From positions 54,415 through 118,414 of the forward strand of contig JAQGMG010000047.1 in NCBI GenBank assembly GCA_028292485.1: a stretch of DNA of 64,000 bases, written 5' to 3'. The DNA is from Rhodocyclales bacterium (GTDB lineage Bacteria; Pseudomonadota; Gammaproteobacteria; Burkholderiales; Rhodocyclaceae). Position numbers and translations under genes: made by a program. Below the pieces are notes generated by a model. It saw only the letters and a program-made list of their open reading frames with translations, did not search any database and was not told where the DNA came from. Of this stretch, positions 31,315 through 39,167 are shown in pieces (within the stretch, counting starts at the first letter, position 1; each line of letters opens with the position of its first letter).

Positions 31315-32144
31315 GCTTGCTCCTGGTGAGTGTGTTTGACGGGTGCATCCGAGAAGTCGAACGCGCTAAGAAAATGGACAAGCCGACGCACTTCGTGCGG
31401 CTCGATGCAGAACGTGTTTTCACGCAGATCCACCATCAGCTCGCCGGATGCGGAGAGCCAGAATTCGGCGGATTGCTCAGGAACCCGATCCCCTGCAACG
31501 TCGGCCCTTGGCGTGGCCTCCGCTGCAGGGACTTCGACCGAGGAGTCGCTCGTGCTGTGGTGATGACAGGCGTTTGCGTCTTCAGCGCTGTTTTCAAGAG
31601 ACACCTGCGCCTGGTCTCCCGGCGTCGCGCCGGAGGTGTGTTCTACGAGCACGTATAGCCACAGACGCTTTGCACCCTCAATGGCTTCCCGTCTCACAAA
31701 GTTCTGTCGCGTGAGGTCAATGAGCTGCGCACTGACGCTTGATGGGTCTTCGCCAAGGGCCTTTGCGATCTCGCCGGATGTGGCGATGCAATGCGCGAGC
31801 ATGTAGCGACGAATTCGCTCTGCGCGCGTGACGGTCTTGTCGAGCCACGCGTGCGTGATCGCCGTAGCTGCGAGCGGACTGTGTTGCGCGACGCCGCTGC
31901 GCGCCACATCGAGCGTGCGAAATGAAGGCGGTATGCCGGAGCCGGGTCGGTATTCCTTCTCGTCCGGTTTGCCTGGTCGTTTGATCAAGCAGTCCACCAG
32001 TGCGCCGCTGGCCACGTGCACGGCCAACATGGCGTCGATCTTCTCGGCGCCAACCTCAGCCCACTGTGCAATTTGATGCGTGCGTGCAGAGCCGCGCTGG
32101 TTGATCCAGGCGACGACATCGAGCTTCACTGGTGGCTTGCTCAT
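31311..32144 (-). CDS. Two-domain winged-helix protein, early region
   Basis: A 277-residue protein that appears to contain two winged helices. The first is near residues 5-60 (VAWINQRGSARTHQIAQWAEV). The second is near 105-160 (RIRRYMLAHCIATSGEIAKALGEDPSSVSAQLIDLTRQNFVRR). A disordered linker and a short C-terminal segment follow. GGAGG precedes the ATG. It could regulate early transcription or replication. No named family; a second two-winged-helix gene lies at 33070..33684. Confidence 0.6.
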   Translation of the reverse strand: MSKPPVKLDVVAWINQRGSARTHQIAQWAEVGAEKIDAMLAVHVASGALVDCLIKRPGKPDEKEYRPGSGIPPSFRTLDVARSGVAQHSPLAATAITHAWLDKTVTRAERIRRYMLAHCIATSGEIAKALGEDPSSVSAQLIDLTRQNFVRREAIEGAKRLWLYVLVEHTSGATPGDQAQVSLENSAEDANACHHHSTSDSSVEVPAAEATPRADVAGDRVPEQSAEFWLSASGELMVDLRENTFCIEPHEVRRLVHFLSAFDFSDAPVKHTHQEQA

Positions 32145-32145
32145 G

Positions 32146-32469
32146 TCAGCGACCTCCGCCCAGGACTGACCAGCACAGATGACATCCCCCGTATTCCAGG
32201 AACACCGTCCCCATGCGCGGGCTCAGTCGCGCTTCGTTGCAACCGGGCAGGTTCTCAAGCGCTGCGCTTTCTTTCACGTGCACGATCGGCAGGAGCTCCG
32301 CCCGATCCGTGATGTGTAGCCCGGTGATGCGAATACCCTTGTCGATCAGCTCACCGACCAAGGCCTCCGTATCGACCAAGCGCGAGAGCAACTGCTGCGT
32401 GCGCAAGTCGCCCTGCAGGAATTCGCCTGGATCGCTGTGAAGCTTCTCGGCAAGGTCAGTCGTTTGCAT
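32146..32469 (-). CDS. Early-region protein, unknown
   Basis: A 107-residue acidic protein (MQTTDLAEKLHSDPGEFLQGD; LVDTEALVGELIDKGIRITGLHI; VFLEYGGCHLCWSVLGGGR). ATG 32469 was chosen with GGAA upstream; a TTG at 32481 after GGGAG is the alternative. It overlaps the end of the membrane-protein gene by 14 bases. Function unknown. Confidence 0.5.
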   Translation of the reverse strand: MQTTDLAEKLHSDPGEFLQGDLRTQQLLSRLVDTEALVGELIDKGIRITGLHITDRAELLPIVHVKESAALENLPGCNEARLSPRMGTVFLEYGGCHLCWSVLGGGR

Positions 32470-32755
32470 GATCGTTTCCAAGGTTCTCCCCCGATGTGTA
32501 TGCCGCTGTCGTGATTGGTCGGTGCTCGCACGTGATGGCGAGCTGCTGTTGGCGGTACTGGATGGCGCCCATGCGGTCCTGCGCTTCGCGCAACTGCTGA
32601 TCGGTCTGCTCCAGCTTCGCCTGCAAGGCGGACACGATCGGCTCGTAGTACAGATCGACGATCATCGCGGCCCAAAGGACGGCCACGAAGGTGGCCACCG
32701 CGATACGGCCGATGGAGCCAGTGATGGATCGGACTGCGTTCTTTTTCTCGCTCAT
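32456..32755 (-). CDS. Single-pass membrane protein with coiled coil
   Basis: A 99-residue protein with one membrane helix at about residues 17-38 (IAVATFVAVLWAAMIVDLYY). A coiled coil follows (ALQAKLEQTDQQLREAQDRMGAIQYRQQQL). GGAGG lies before the ATG, which follows the next gene's stop directly. Membrane-coiled-coil proteins of early phage regions sometimes act in exclusion, but nothing here proves it. Confidence 0.55.
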   Translation of the reverse strand: MSEKKNAVRSITGSIGRIAVATFVAVLWAAMIVDLYYEPIVSALQAKLEQTDQQLREAQDRMGAIQYRQQQLAITCEHRPITTAAYTSGENLGNDHAND

Positions 32756-33073
32756 CTAAGCCTCCGGTTTGTGAGGACAGCGTTGGCAAGCACGCCACTG
32801 CGCGAGCGAGCCAGGGTTGTGGGTGGGCGCTTCCATCAGCCAGATGCGGCACTGCTGGCGCGCTTGTGACTTGCCGGTGTGTGGGCACACAACGGTGTGA
32901 TAGGTCGCGATGATTCGCGCCTGGAACTTCGGGCTTGCTGGTACATGCTCTTTCGCGATGCGACTTACCAGGGTGTGATTGCGGTAACCGAGCGCCGCTG
33001 CAACCTTCACCGCGCCGTGCTCCTGGATCGCGGTATCGAACAGCGGCTTCCAGTTGATGTCGGGCGCGCTCAT
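32756..33073 (-). CDS. Possible DNA-binding zinc-ribbon protein
   Basis: A 105-residue protein. An HTH-like stretch (VKVAAALGYRNHTLVSRIAKEHV) is followed by cysteine pairs suggesting a zinc site (VVCPHTG, QQCRIW, ACQRCPHKP). The start at 33073 overlaps the preceding stop (ATGA). Proteins with this combination occur in early regions of Mu-like phages, as far as I recall. Function unknown. Confidence 0.55.
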   Translation of the reverse strand: MSAPDINWKPLFDTAIQEHGAVKVAAALGYRNHTLVSRIAKEHVPASPKFQARIIATYHTVVCPHTGKSQARQQCRIWLMEAPTHNPGSLAQWRACQRCPHKPEA

Positions 33074-33684
33074 ACGGCGTCCTCCGGCGTTACTTCGGGC
33101 TGCCAAACAATGCAGCCTTCGTTCTGGTCATAGACCACGCGCTGGACGCATATCACCGGTGGCCGTGGGCCGGTATTGCGCGTTGCGAGTAGGGCGTAGC
33201 GATGGCCGCGCGGTGCCTCTTGACGGCGCAGATAGCCGGCCTGGAGCAGCGTCAGTAGATATCCGATAACGGTGCCTTCTGTGACGGGACATGATGTCGT
33301 GCTGGCATACGCTGCGATCTCTCGCGGCGTCATTTCCTGACGCAGCGTGCGTAGCGTTCGCCAGATCTGCGCTTGCACTGCGCCGCCCTTTGTCTCGGTA
33401 CCGTCACGCCGCAACCGTGGCGCCTCGGCACCGACGTTGCGGATTAGCACGAAGTGCGCGCGCGGGCGGCCCGCAAAGAGTTGCCGAGGCTCGGCGGGCT
33501 GAACGATGCCAGCGGCATTCAAGGAGATTACGTACGCCTTGGCTGCCTCAAAATTCACCCCCGCCGCCTCTGCAATTTTCTGGCGATCCCATGGGTCGTC
33601 GCCTTGGGCGCGAATCGCCTCCCATATGCGTTGCCGTGGCCCCTTGCCGCCGACCATCGTGCTGGGGAACGAGCTAGATGGCAT
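33070..33684 (-). CDS. Tandem winged-helix protein, early region
   Basis: A 204-residue protein with two winged-helix-like halves (QRIWEAIRAQGDDPWDRQKIAEAAGVNFEAAKAYVISL near residue 20, and QIWRTLRTLRQEMTPREIAAYASTTSCPVTEGTVIGYLLTLL near 105). It may bind DNA. GGAGG is well placed before ATG 33684. The last codons contain a CGTTACTT motif shared with the intergenic site at 30167. Function unknown. Confidence 0.6.
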   Translation of the reverse strand: MPSSSFPSTMVGGKGPRQRIWEAIRAQGDDPWDRQKIAEAAGVNFEAAKAYVISLNAAGIVQPAEPRQLFAGRPRAHFVLIRNVGAEAPRLRRDGTETKGGAVQAQIWRTLRTLRQEMTPREIAAYASTTSCPVTEGTVIGYLLTLLQAGYLRRQEAPRGHRYALLATRNTGPRPPVICVQRVVYDQNEGCIVWQPEVTPEDAV

Positions 33685-33913
33685 CGGCAGCCTCCGGCGT
33701 CTTGCTGATGAGGTGGATGCTCACGGCATCACACTGCCCGGCGAGCCACACAACGGCGCTGTGACCGTTGAGCGCTTCGGCTCGAGCGAAGATGCGATCG
33801 CGGACGGACATGCCACCATGCGACGCTGTGAATAGCACTGTTTCACCGACCTTGAAGCGGTCGTTGAAGCGGTTGCAGTCGAGCTCGGCGCGGTTGCGGC
33901 GGTAGGCGGTCAT
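33674..33913 (-). CDS. Early-region protein, unknown
   Basis: A 79-residue protein (FKVGETVLFTASHGGMSVRDRIFARAEALNGHSAVVWLAGQCDAVSI), probably a small beta-barrel. GAGG lies before the ATG. It overlaps both neighbours by 4-11 bases, so it is embedded in the early operon. Function unknown. Confidence 0.5.
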   Translation of the reverse strand: MTAYRRNRAELDCNRFNDRFKVGETVLFTASHGGMSVRDRIFARAEALNGHSAVVWLAGQCDAVSIHLISKTPEAADAI

Positions 33914-34257
33914 TGCTCTACCTCAAGCAAGCGGCAGCACGCCTCAAACTGCTGAGTCACCCTCCAGCGCAAATCCTTGTGCGCTCCGGTTTCGATCATC
34001 TCAGTGAGGAGATCGCGAAATGGCGTGCCATCAAGTGGTGCTTCGCACTTAGCAAGCTTGTAGATCTCGTGTTGTTGCATTACCTGCACGTCGAGTCCAC
34101 GCACTGCTGCGATCGCTGCGATGAGCAACTCGTAGGACTCGGTCCCATGAAAGTAGTAGGACAGCCGTCCATCCCGAGCGAGTCGGCGTAGCAAATGGTC
34201 GATCGCCTTGCGCGCTGCTTCCAGCGCGTCGCCATCGGGCATTCCGAGCGCGGCCAT
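33910..34257 (-). CDS. Early-region protein downstream of B, unknown
   Basis: A 115-residue helical protein (DGDALEAARKAIDHLLRRLARDGRLSYYFHGTESYELLIAAIAAVRGL; WRVTQQFEACCRLLEVEQ). The start at 34257 shares TAATG with the stop of B; the 86-codon upstream extension is an antisense-like frame inside B and was discarded. It is probably translationally coupled to B. Function unknown. Confidence 0.6.
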   Translation of the reverse strand: MAALGMPDGDALEAARKAIDHLLRRLARDGRLSYYFHGTESYELLIAAIAAVRGLDVQVMQQHEIYKLAKCEAPLDGTPFRDLLTEMIETGAHKDLRWRVTQQFEACCRLLEVEQ

Positions 34258-34979
34258 TATTTGCCCCTCCGCACCGCAGGTGATTTGCCCGTGTTGAGGG
34301 GGCGTGTTGCCCACAGCGCATCCGTTACATGCGACCAGCCTTCCTGGTTGGCAACCTCCTGCACGTTGGAGAGATTCACACTCACGCGCCGCACGCTGCC
34401 CTGTGCGATATCGACGATGTGTTTGAGTAGGCAGTCGCCGACTTCGATCTCCGGTGCGTAGATGCGCGTGAGTTCGCGCGCGTCGGCGAGGCTGACCGCC
34501 TGCGCAGGAATCCACGTCAGCACGCGGCTGTGGAAGCGTTCATGCTTTTCTAGGTTCGTCGGAAGCTTCTCTTCCCCGATGATCATCAGGGTGGCTTGTG
34601 AGCCTTCGTAGATATCGCGCAGCAGCTCCAGCATCGAGCGCGAGCGCACCGCGTGGTCTGCTTCGTCGATGATGAGCATGCGGTCGTTCGCGGCTAGTTC
34701 GCGGCACACCTGGTCGAGCATGGTCGAGATCGTGCCGGACGGTGCGATCGACATTTCTTCGAGGATCTTCTCCAGCAACGTCTTGCGCGTCCAGGCGCTG
34801 CGCAGTTGAACAAAGTGGCTGCGGTTCTCCTGCGCGACGGCCAACGCCGCGACCGTCTTGCCGTAACCGGCCGGGCCGTACAGCACCGCGATGCCAGGCA
34901 GATTCTTGTTGCGGTCCTGCAGCCGCGATGCGGCGATGCGTACCAACTCAAGGTTTTGTATTTGGGCTGTTCCTGCCAT
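34257..34979 (-). CDS. Mu B-like AAA+ target-selection ATPase
   Basis: A 240-residue ATPase partner of the transposase. Walker A is GPAGYGKT at residues 35-42 and Walker B DEAD at 105-108, with MLIIDEADHAVR as the full motif. In Mu, B forms ATP-dependent filaments on target DNA, stimulates A and confers target immunity. This protein is shorter than Mu B (312 residues), because the N-terminal HTH appendage is lacking, like the B proteins of many Mu-like phages. It follows transposase A by 25 bases. Confidence 0.9.
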   Translation of the reverse strand: MAGTAQIQNLELVRIAASRLQDRNKNLPGIAVLYGPAGYGKTVAALAVAQENRSHFVQLRSAWTRKTLLEKILEEMSIAPSGTISTMLDQVCRELAANDRMLIIDEADHAVRSRSMLELLRDIYEGSQATLMIIGEEKLPTNLEKHERFHSRVLTWIPAQAVSLADARELTRIYAPEIEVGDCLLKHIVDIAQGSVRRVSVNLSNVQEVANQEGWSHVTDALWATRPLNTGKSPAVRRGK

Positions 34980-35004
34980 ATCATTTCCCTCGCTGAGTAG
35001 TTCT

Positions 35005-37071
35005 TCAGGCCGCCCGATGGGCGGCTATTTTTTTGACGTGCGCCCTGAACTGCGCCGTCTGTTGATACGTCCGGTGCCAACGGGCATCGGCTTCGGACAC
35101 GGTCTCACCACTGGCAATGCGCGTATCCAGCGCCAGCCAATCGGCATAGTTCTCCTCGGTGCTTTTCTCGCTGCGCGACAGCACCGGCGTGGGCTTGGCC
35201 GAGCGGATGCGTGGGATGTCTGCAGGCACTTCCTCTGCCGCCTGGATGACTGCTTGCGCAGCTGGCAGCGCGTCGATGTTCATGACGCGGCCGGCGATCA
35301 CGACCTGCTCGCCCGCAGATGCATCGATCTGCGTGCCGTGCAACTCGGCGAAGATCTCTTCGCGCTTGACCTCGATGCGGGCAAGGCGTCCCTCGGCGCG
35401 CTTTTCGCGGGCCTGCTCGACGACTGCCTTGGGGAAATAGCTCTTGCGATTGCCGTTGACGTCGGCCGTGGTGATGAGCCGGCCTTCAAGCGTGAAGACC
35501 CACACCTTTTGGACGTTGTGAATGTCATAGGCGACATGCACTTTTTCGCCGTGGAATTCGAGCAGCGTCGAGCTGAAGTAAATGTTGTTGGAGATGACTA
35601 CTTCGCCGCGCGCAACCGTGCGCTGCATGCGTGGGCGGAACAGCGTGTCGAGCTCGGCAGGTTGCATGCGCTCGGCCTGCCAGCCCTTCGCTTCGAAGTT
35701 CGCCCAACACAGGTCTGGCGACACCTTGCCGAGGCTGCGGTGAGCGCGCGTGTTGTAGGCGCTGATATGCTCCTGCAGGTAGTCGCGGAACACTGCAAAC
35801 GGGATGATTGGCATCACGCCGCCGTACTTGATCGCCTTGCGCGAGACCTTGAAGTTTTCTAACCGCGCCTGGCGATCCATCGTCGCGCCGATGTAGGACG
35901 GCAGTGCCTTGGCTGCGGGCACCATCGTGCTGCCCCAAAACCGTTCGATCACGCCCTTTGCCTGGGAGTTGTAGGGCAGCGAATGCGTCATCGTTGAGCC
36001 GATGCGACCGACCATGCCTGTGGCTGTGTCGGCCATCATGGCGTTGCGATATCCCGAGCCGTTGTCGACGTAGATCAACGCAGGAACACCATGCTGCTCG
36101 ACGCCTGAGCGGAGCGCATCGGCGACCGCCCACGATGACTCGGCAAGGTTGATCGACCAGCCCACGACGCGGCGTGTGGCCACGTCCATGAACACGGTAA
36201 TTTCAGGGCGGAACGGACGGCCGTGGTCGGGGTGCTGGACCTCCGCATCGAAGGTGTGTCCGTCTGCTGTCCATACGTCGTTCGGCTCCAGATCGGAAAA
36301 GTCACGACGCACGAAGGGCATGAGGTTCTTCAGTTCGCGTGGCCCCATGCGGCCGGCTTCGCGGGTCACTGTGCCGACCTTGCCGAGGAAGCGGCGCACC
36401 TGGTGAATGCTCGGCAGCTCGCCCTGGTAGGACAGCGCAAACGTCCTGTAGCAATCCTCGACTGACGGCTTTTGCGGTTGCTGGTATGCCGCAAGGAATG
36501 CCTTCGACCAGGGCGGCGGTGTCATGTCCGGGCGCGTCACACGCGGCGCCAGATCGCCGACTTTCTTCGCTGACAACCAGCGCTTCAGCGTGCGCACTGA
36601 AGGGAAGCCATCGCCCTTGCGACCGCGTGTGTCACGCGCCAGGCGCAGCACGCGCACCGTCACTTCGTCGGCTTGGCCTGACTTTGCCCAAATGAGCAAG
36701 GCGCCCATTGCGGCCTCTTGTGAGCAGCGTGTCTGCGACTGATATCTGGCAATGGCCGACAGCACGAACATGCGTGCATCGCGCTCGGCGCGCTGGCTGT
36801 CGGTCAGGTCGGCTTCGCTCTGTGGAACCGTTACTTTTCCGGTTGGCGCCAAGTACCTGCAGGAGGAAGTAACGCCGGTTTGTTCAACGTGGTGACGCAG
36901 GAGGGAGTCGCGTACATCTTTGGGCAGCTCGGTCGGCGCGAAGAAACGCTGACGACCACCGCGCACTGGTCTCTCTTCAAAAATCCACGCTTCGTTGCTG
37001 GCACGCTGCTCGATGGCGCGCTTGCTCATGCCGACCGCTTCAGCGATCTGGGTGAGAGTCACCTGCGTCAT
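35005..37071 (-). CDS. DDE transposase A (Mu A-like)
   Basis: A 688-residue transposase/integrase for replicative transposition. The first 65 residues are an end-binding HTH domain (VTLTQIAEAVGMSKRAIEQRA). The RNase H-like core has Asp270 (VWTADGHTF), Asp336 (YVDNGSGY) and Glu376 (KGVIERFWG), spacing almost as in MuA. The C-terminal Mu-transposase barrel (EVVISNNIYFSSTLLEFHGEKVHVAYD) and an alpha-helical B-interaction tail follow. The ATG overlaps the stop of the preceding gene (ATGA). Two inverted CGTTACTT motifs lie inside its 5' part. Confidence 0.95.
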   Translation of the reverse strand: MTQVTLTQIAEAVGMSKRAIEQRASNEAWIFEERPVRGGRQRFFAPTELPKDVRDSLLRHHVEQTGVTSSCRYLAPTGKVTVPQSEADLTDSQRAERDARMFVLSAIARYQSQTRCSQEAAMGALLIWAKSGQADEVTVRVLRLARDTRGRKGDGFPSVRTLKRWLSAKKVGDLAPRVTRPDMTPPPWSKAFLAAYQQPQKPSVEDCYRTFALSYQGELPSIHQVRRFLGKVGTVTREAGRMGPRELKNLMPFVRRDFSDLEPNDVWTADGHTFDAEVQHPDHGRPFRPEITVFMDVATRRVVGWSINLAESSWAVADALRSGVEQHGVPALIYVDNGSGYRNAMMADTATGMVGRIGSTMTHSLPYNSQAKGVIERFWGSTMVPAAKALPSYIGATMDRQARLENFKVSRKAIKYGGVMPIIPFAVFRDYLQEHISAYNTRAHRSLGKVSPDLCWANFEAKGWQAERMQPAELDTLFRPRMQRTVARGEVVISNNIYFSSTLLEFHGEKVHVAYDIHNVQKVWVFTLEGRLITTADVNGNRKSYFPKAVVEQAREKRAEGRLARIEVKREEIFAELHGTQIDASAGEQVVIAGRVMNIDALPAAQAVIQAAEEVPADIPRIRSAKPTPVLSRSEKSTEENYADWLALDTRIASGETVSEADARWHRTYQQTAQFRAHVKKIAAHRAA

Positions 37072-37508
37072 GCGCGGCGCCCTCCAAGCATTCGCTTCAG
37101 GCGCTTCTCGCGCTCTGCCATTTCCTGCTTTTGTCGAGCGATCTTGCCGAGTTCCGCTTCGAGCGCCTCACGGCCAACCGACACTCGCGCACCGCGCACG
37201 TCAGCCAACCAGATCGTCAATGCGTGCGTTTCGAGAGCCACTTCCAACGCAGGCAAATACTCAAGGGGGAAGCGCCAGGCTTCACGGCTCTCAGCCGTCC
37301 AGGAGTCGAGCTGGTGCTTGGTGATCTCTTGCCCGGCCAGTTCGCTCATGCGGGCAGCAACCTCGAACCGTGTGAGAGGCGAGGCCTTGAGAAGGTCGGA
37401 AATCAGGGACCGCAGCACCTTCCCGAAGTCGAGCGCACCGGGAATAGGCGTGTGGGGAGCTGGCACCTCGAAAAAATCCGGGGTGAGATAATCGCGCTGG
37501 CGTGTCAT
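37068..37508 (-). CDS. Conserved protein between ner and transposase A, unknown
   Basis: A 146-residue protein (MTRQRDYLTPDFFEVPAPHTPIPGALDFGKVLRSLISDLL; RMSELAGQEITKHQLDSWTAESREAWRFPLEYLPALEVALET). The C-terminus is a charged helix (EAELGKIARQKQEMAEREKRLKRML). Its place directly before A, with ATGA overlap, is common in this phage group. The middle could be an HTH. A role as transposition co-factor or early regulator is inference. Confidence 0.65.
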   Translation of the reverse strand: MTRQRDYLTPDFFEVPAPHTPIPGALDFGKVLRSLISDLLKASPLTRFEVAARMSELAGQEITKHQLDSWTAESREAWRFPLEYLPALEVALETHALTIWLADVRGARVSVGREALEAELGKIARQKQEMAEREKRLKRMLGGRRA

Positions 37509-37516
37509 CGCGATGT

Positions 37517-37840
37517 CTACGCGGCAGCCTTGTTATTGCCATTGCGCGCCCGCTTGGGAGCGGTACACTGGCGCAATCCTTGGGGCTTCCTGCTGCCGTC
37601 CTCGTTGTACCGGGTCGGCCAGATCTCCTTGGGGTGTTTTTCGAGTGCCTCGGCGATGCGCTTTTCATTCGCTGGATAGCTGCGAATCATCGCGGCGCTC
37701 AGCGTTGAAGAGCTGGTGAGTCCATGCTTGCGGGCAAGGCTCGCAAGCGTGATGCTGCGTTTATGAAGTGCCGCCAGAATGTCAGCTTGGTGCCAGTCCT
37801 CAGTTTCAAGGCTGGTTTTTTTAACGTTGTCTTTTGCCAT
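37517..37840 (-). CDS. ner: Ner-like early negative regulator
   Basis: A 107-residue protein with the Ner/Nlp HTH (ADILAALHKRSITLASLARKHGLTSSSTLSAAMIRSYPANEKRIAEALEKHPKEIWPTRY). That is the diagnostic Ner block from Mu through to host Nlp. In Mu, Ner shuts down both repressor and early promoters after induction. The C-terminus adds about 25 basic residues. It is the first gene of the leftward early operon, facing the repressor gene across the operator region. Confidence 0.9.
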   Translation of the reverse strand: MAKDNVKKTSLETEDWHQADILAALHKRSITLASLARKHGLTSSSTLSAAMIRSYPANEKRIAEALEKHPKEIWPTRYNEDGSRKPQGLRQCTAPKRARNGNNKAAA

Positions 37841-37875
37841 GTTTCGCTCATCTTGGTCGTTGCGCGATGGATGGC

Positions 37876-37915
37876 ATTAGGCGCCCACATATGGGCTGTT
37901 GTCAACGATGTTGAC
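37876..37915. promoter_or_regulatory. Early promoter and dyad elements (Ner/repressor targets)
   Basis: On the minus strand TTGACA (37905..37900) and CCTAAT (37881..37876), 18 bp apart, form a good early promoter pointing at ner. The dyad GTCAAC-GAT-GTTGAC (37901..37915) overlaps the -35, and GCCCA-CATA-TGGGC (37883..37896) lies in the spacer. Both are natural sites for Ner or repressor. Confidence 0.6.
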
Positions 37916-37929
37916 GGCAAAATATGGGC

Positions 37930-38060
37930 TTCGCACTTTCGATTTATCGGAAGCGAATGATGCCGAGGGTATTCATGCGAACAAACAAAGACTTACGCGA
38001 AGTGCGAAGCTGCAAAGCTTTGCGCGCTTTCGCTTCGCACTTTCGGCTGGAAAGTGCGAA
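37930..38060. promoter_or_regulatory. Operator array: four TTCGCACTT sites in alternating orientation
   Basis: TTCGCACTT occurs at 37930..37938 (+), 38000..38008 (-), 38034..38042 (+) and 38052..38060 (-). The last two form a perfect 10-bp inverted repeat (TTCGCACTTT, 7-bp spacer, AAAGTGCGAA) that ends exactly at the repressor ATG. This is consistent with cooperative binding and autoregulation by the repressor. Confidence 0.75.
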
Positions 38061-38468
38061 ATGGAGTTAGGTGACAAATTAAGGGCGCTTCGGGAGGTGG
38101 ATGGGCTCACTCAGGAACAGGCGGCGACAAAATACGGGCTGTCGCTAAGTTCGTACCGAAAGTACGAGGCCGACTCGAATGAGCCTGGCGCGTCGGCGCT
38201 CAAAGGCATGGCTGACGCTGGTGTGGATATCAATGCGCTACTCGCGGGCCACTCCGTTCGTGAGCCACATACCGCCTATGGCGCGGCCACTCCGGCCCTG
38301 CGGCTTAACCGTGAGGCGCTTGCCGCGATCCTGGAAGGGTTGCTCAAAGTGATGAACGATCCCAAGCAGATCGCGGAGCACTTGGCGACGGTATATGAAG
38401 GCGCTTACAACACCGGCCAGATCACCGAGGGCGGTATCGGTTCCGGTGACAAGGCGGATGCGGCTTGA
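38061..38468 (+). CDS. Lysogeny repressor (Cro/CI-type HTH)
   Basis: A 135-residue regulator. The N-terminal HTH_3 domain spans residues 1-60 (LGDKLRALREVDGLTQEQAATKYGLSLSSYRKYEADSNEPGASALKGMADAGVDINALL). A short helical C-terminus follows (ALAAILEGLLKVMNDPKQIAEHLATVYE), perhaps for oligomerisation. It is divergent from ner and immediately follows the operator array. The start is at 38061; the frame is open 162 bases further upstream, but that part consists of operator DNA. There is no LexA-type peptidase domain, so induction by self-cleavage is not expected. Confidence 0.88.
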   Translation: MELGDKLRALREVDGLTQEQAATKYGLSLSSYRKYEADSNEPGASALKGMADAGVDINALLAGHSVREPHTAYGAATPALRLNREALAAILEGLLKVMNDPKQIAEHLATVYEGAYNTGQITEGGIGSGDKADAA

Positions 38469-38779
38469 TGCATGCCCTTACGGGCAACTGGCCGCCGCCG
38501 TGACTTTTGAGCGTTCTGCAGGACAACGCGCGCGTCATACGATGCGCCGATGGGAGACAACTACAAATGGCTGACGGCAGCAGCTCTGCTTGCGGCCACG
38601 TCAGTGGGCGTCGTGCGCGCCTTGATCAAAACACTACCGGCCTCCAACGATCCGAGCGTTCCCGCCGCAGAAACCACCGATCCGTGCGCGTTCTGTGCCA
38701 AAGGGCGCGCAAAAGATTGCAGTTTTGCGCGAATCCGTTACGGGTCGCTGTCACTGGCTGGCCGCCCTGAGAGCCGCGC

Positions 38780-38811
38780 GCCGCCTGCGTTTCGGCGGCC
38801 TCGCCTTTTTT
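38780..38811 (+). terminator. Probable terminator near the prophage left end
   Basis: GCCGCC (38780..38785), 8-base loop, GGCGGC (38794..38799), then CTCGCC and a T7 run. The separation between stem and T-run is longer than ideal. It could end repressor transcripts before they leave the prophage. Confidence 0.4.
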
Positions 38812-39064
38812 CTGCGCCAGTGCCAAAACGATCACCTCCCCACATGGCCTCCTTCGCATTCGCAGGACGATTCAAGCTGTCCACAGGGCCAAGAGCAGCG
38901 TTGTGTGCGGACGCGATTTTCTTGCCCTTGGGCTTTTCTTTGCGGCCTCTGCGCTCTTTGCGTCTCAGCGGTAAGCCGCCCGCAGAGCCTGCCCTCGACC
39001 TGATCGGGGGGCCGACGCGGCAGCATGAAGGGCTTGCCATGTTTCGAGAAGATTAGTCCAAACA

Positions 39065-39136
39065 TCGTCATCCCGGCGAAGGCCGGGATCCAGGCTCGGA
39101 AGCACCGCACTGGATTCCGGCCTTCGCCGGAATGAC
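39065..39136. repeat. Inverted pair of REP-like palindromes
   Basis: CGTCATCCCGGCGAAGGCCG with its extension GGATCCAG is followed, after a 16-bp spacer, by the reverse-complement arrangement ending CCGGAATGACG. Each half is itself a hairpin (CCCGGCGAAGGCCGGG). The head GTCATYCC resembles the ATTCCC-type repeats at 47732 and 47785. It lies in host DNA between the prophage and the SDR gene. Confidence 0.8.
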
Positions 39137-39167
39137 GTATGACATATGGAAAACCATGAACAGCCTC

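Larger units (their letters stand above)
1..38900. mobile_element. Mu-like transposable prophage (partial; left side runs off the window)
   Basis: The gene order is that of Mu-type phages: repressor, Ner, DDE transposase A, AAA+ ATPase B, Gam, GemA, Mor, lysis genes, gp25-gp30-like packaging genes, virion morphogenesis G, protease I, capsid, sheath, tube, tape measure, N, P, gp45-48-like baseplate genes and a collar-domain fibre. The repressor end is at the right. The fibre end, and with it the other transposon terminus, lies outside the window. The right boundary is only an estimate: phage genes end at 38468, and host-type repeats are recognisable from about 38945 onward. No terminal TG/CA dinucleotide or 5-bp target duplication can be confirmed with one end visible. 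Confidence 0.95.
38469..39167. other. Prophage left-end region and junction with host DNA, no convincing gene
   Basis: About 700 bases. A frame from 38550 (start GDNYKWLTAAALLAATS) might be a short phage membrane protein, but it runs through a hairpin into host-like sequence and has no ribosome site. Transposase sites should lie here; TGCCAAA occurs at 38696 and 38821 in the same orientation. From about 38941 the sequence (CTCTGCGCTCTTTGCGTCTC) is a common bacterial intergenic motif, so the phage end is likely before it. Confidence 0.5.

Noticed and set aside
1..38000. Numerous long plus-strand frames opposite the phage genes (for example 3056..3808, 9377..10459, 12008..13075)
   Set aside because: All mirror well-supported minus-strand genes, are rich in Arg, Cys and His as typical antisense translations of G+C-rich DNA, and lack recognisable domains.
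38550..39056. 168-residue plus-strand frame after the repressor
   Set aside because: It has no ribosome binding site, runs through a terminator-like hairpin, and its second half is arginine/proline-rich and translates host-type intergenic repeats. Only the first 50 codons could be a phage gene, which I could not support.
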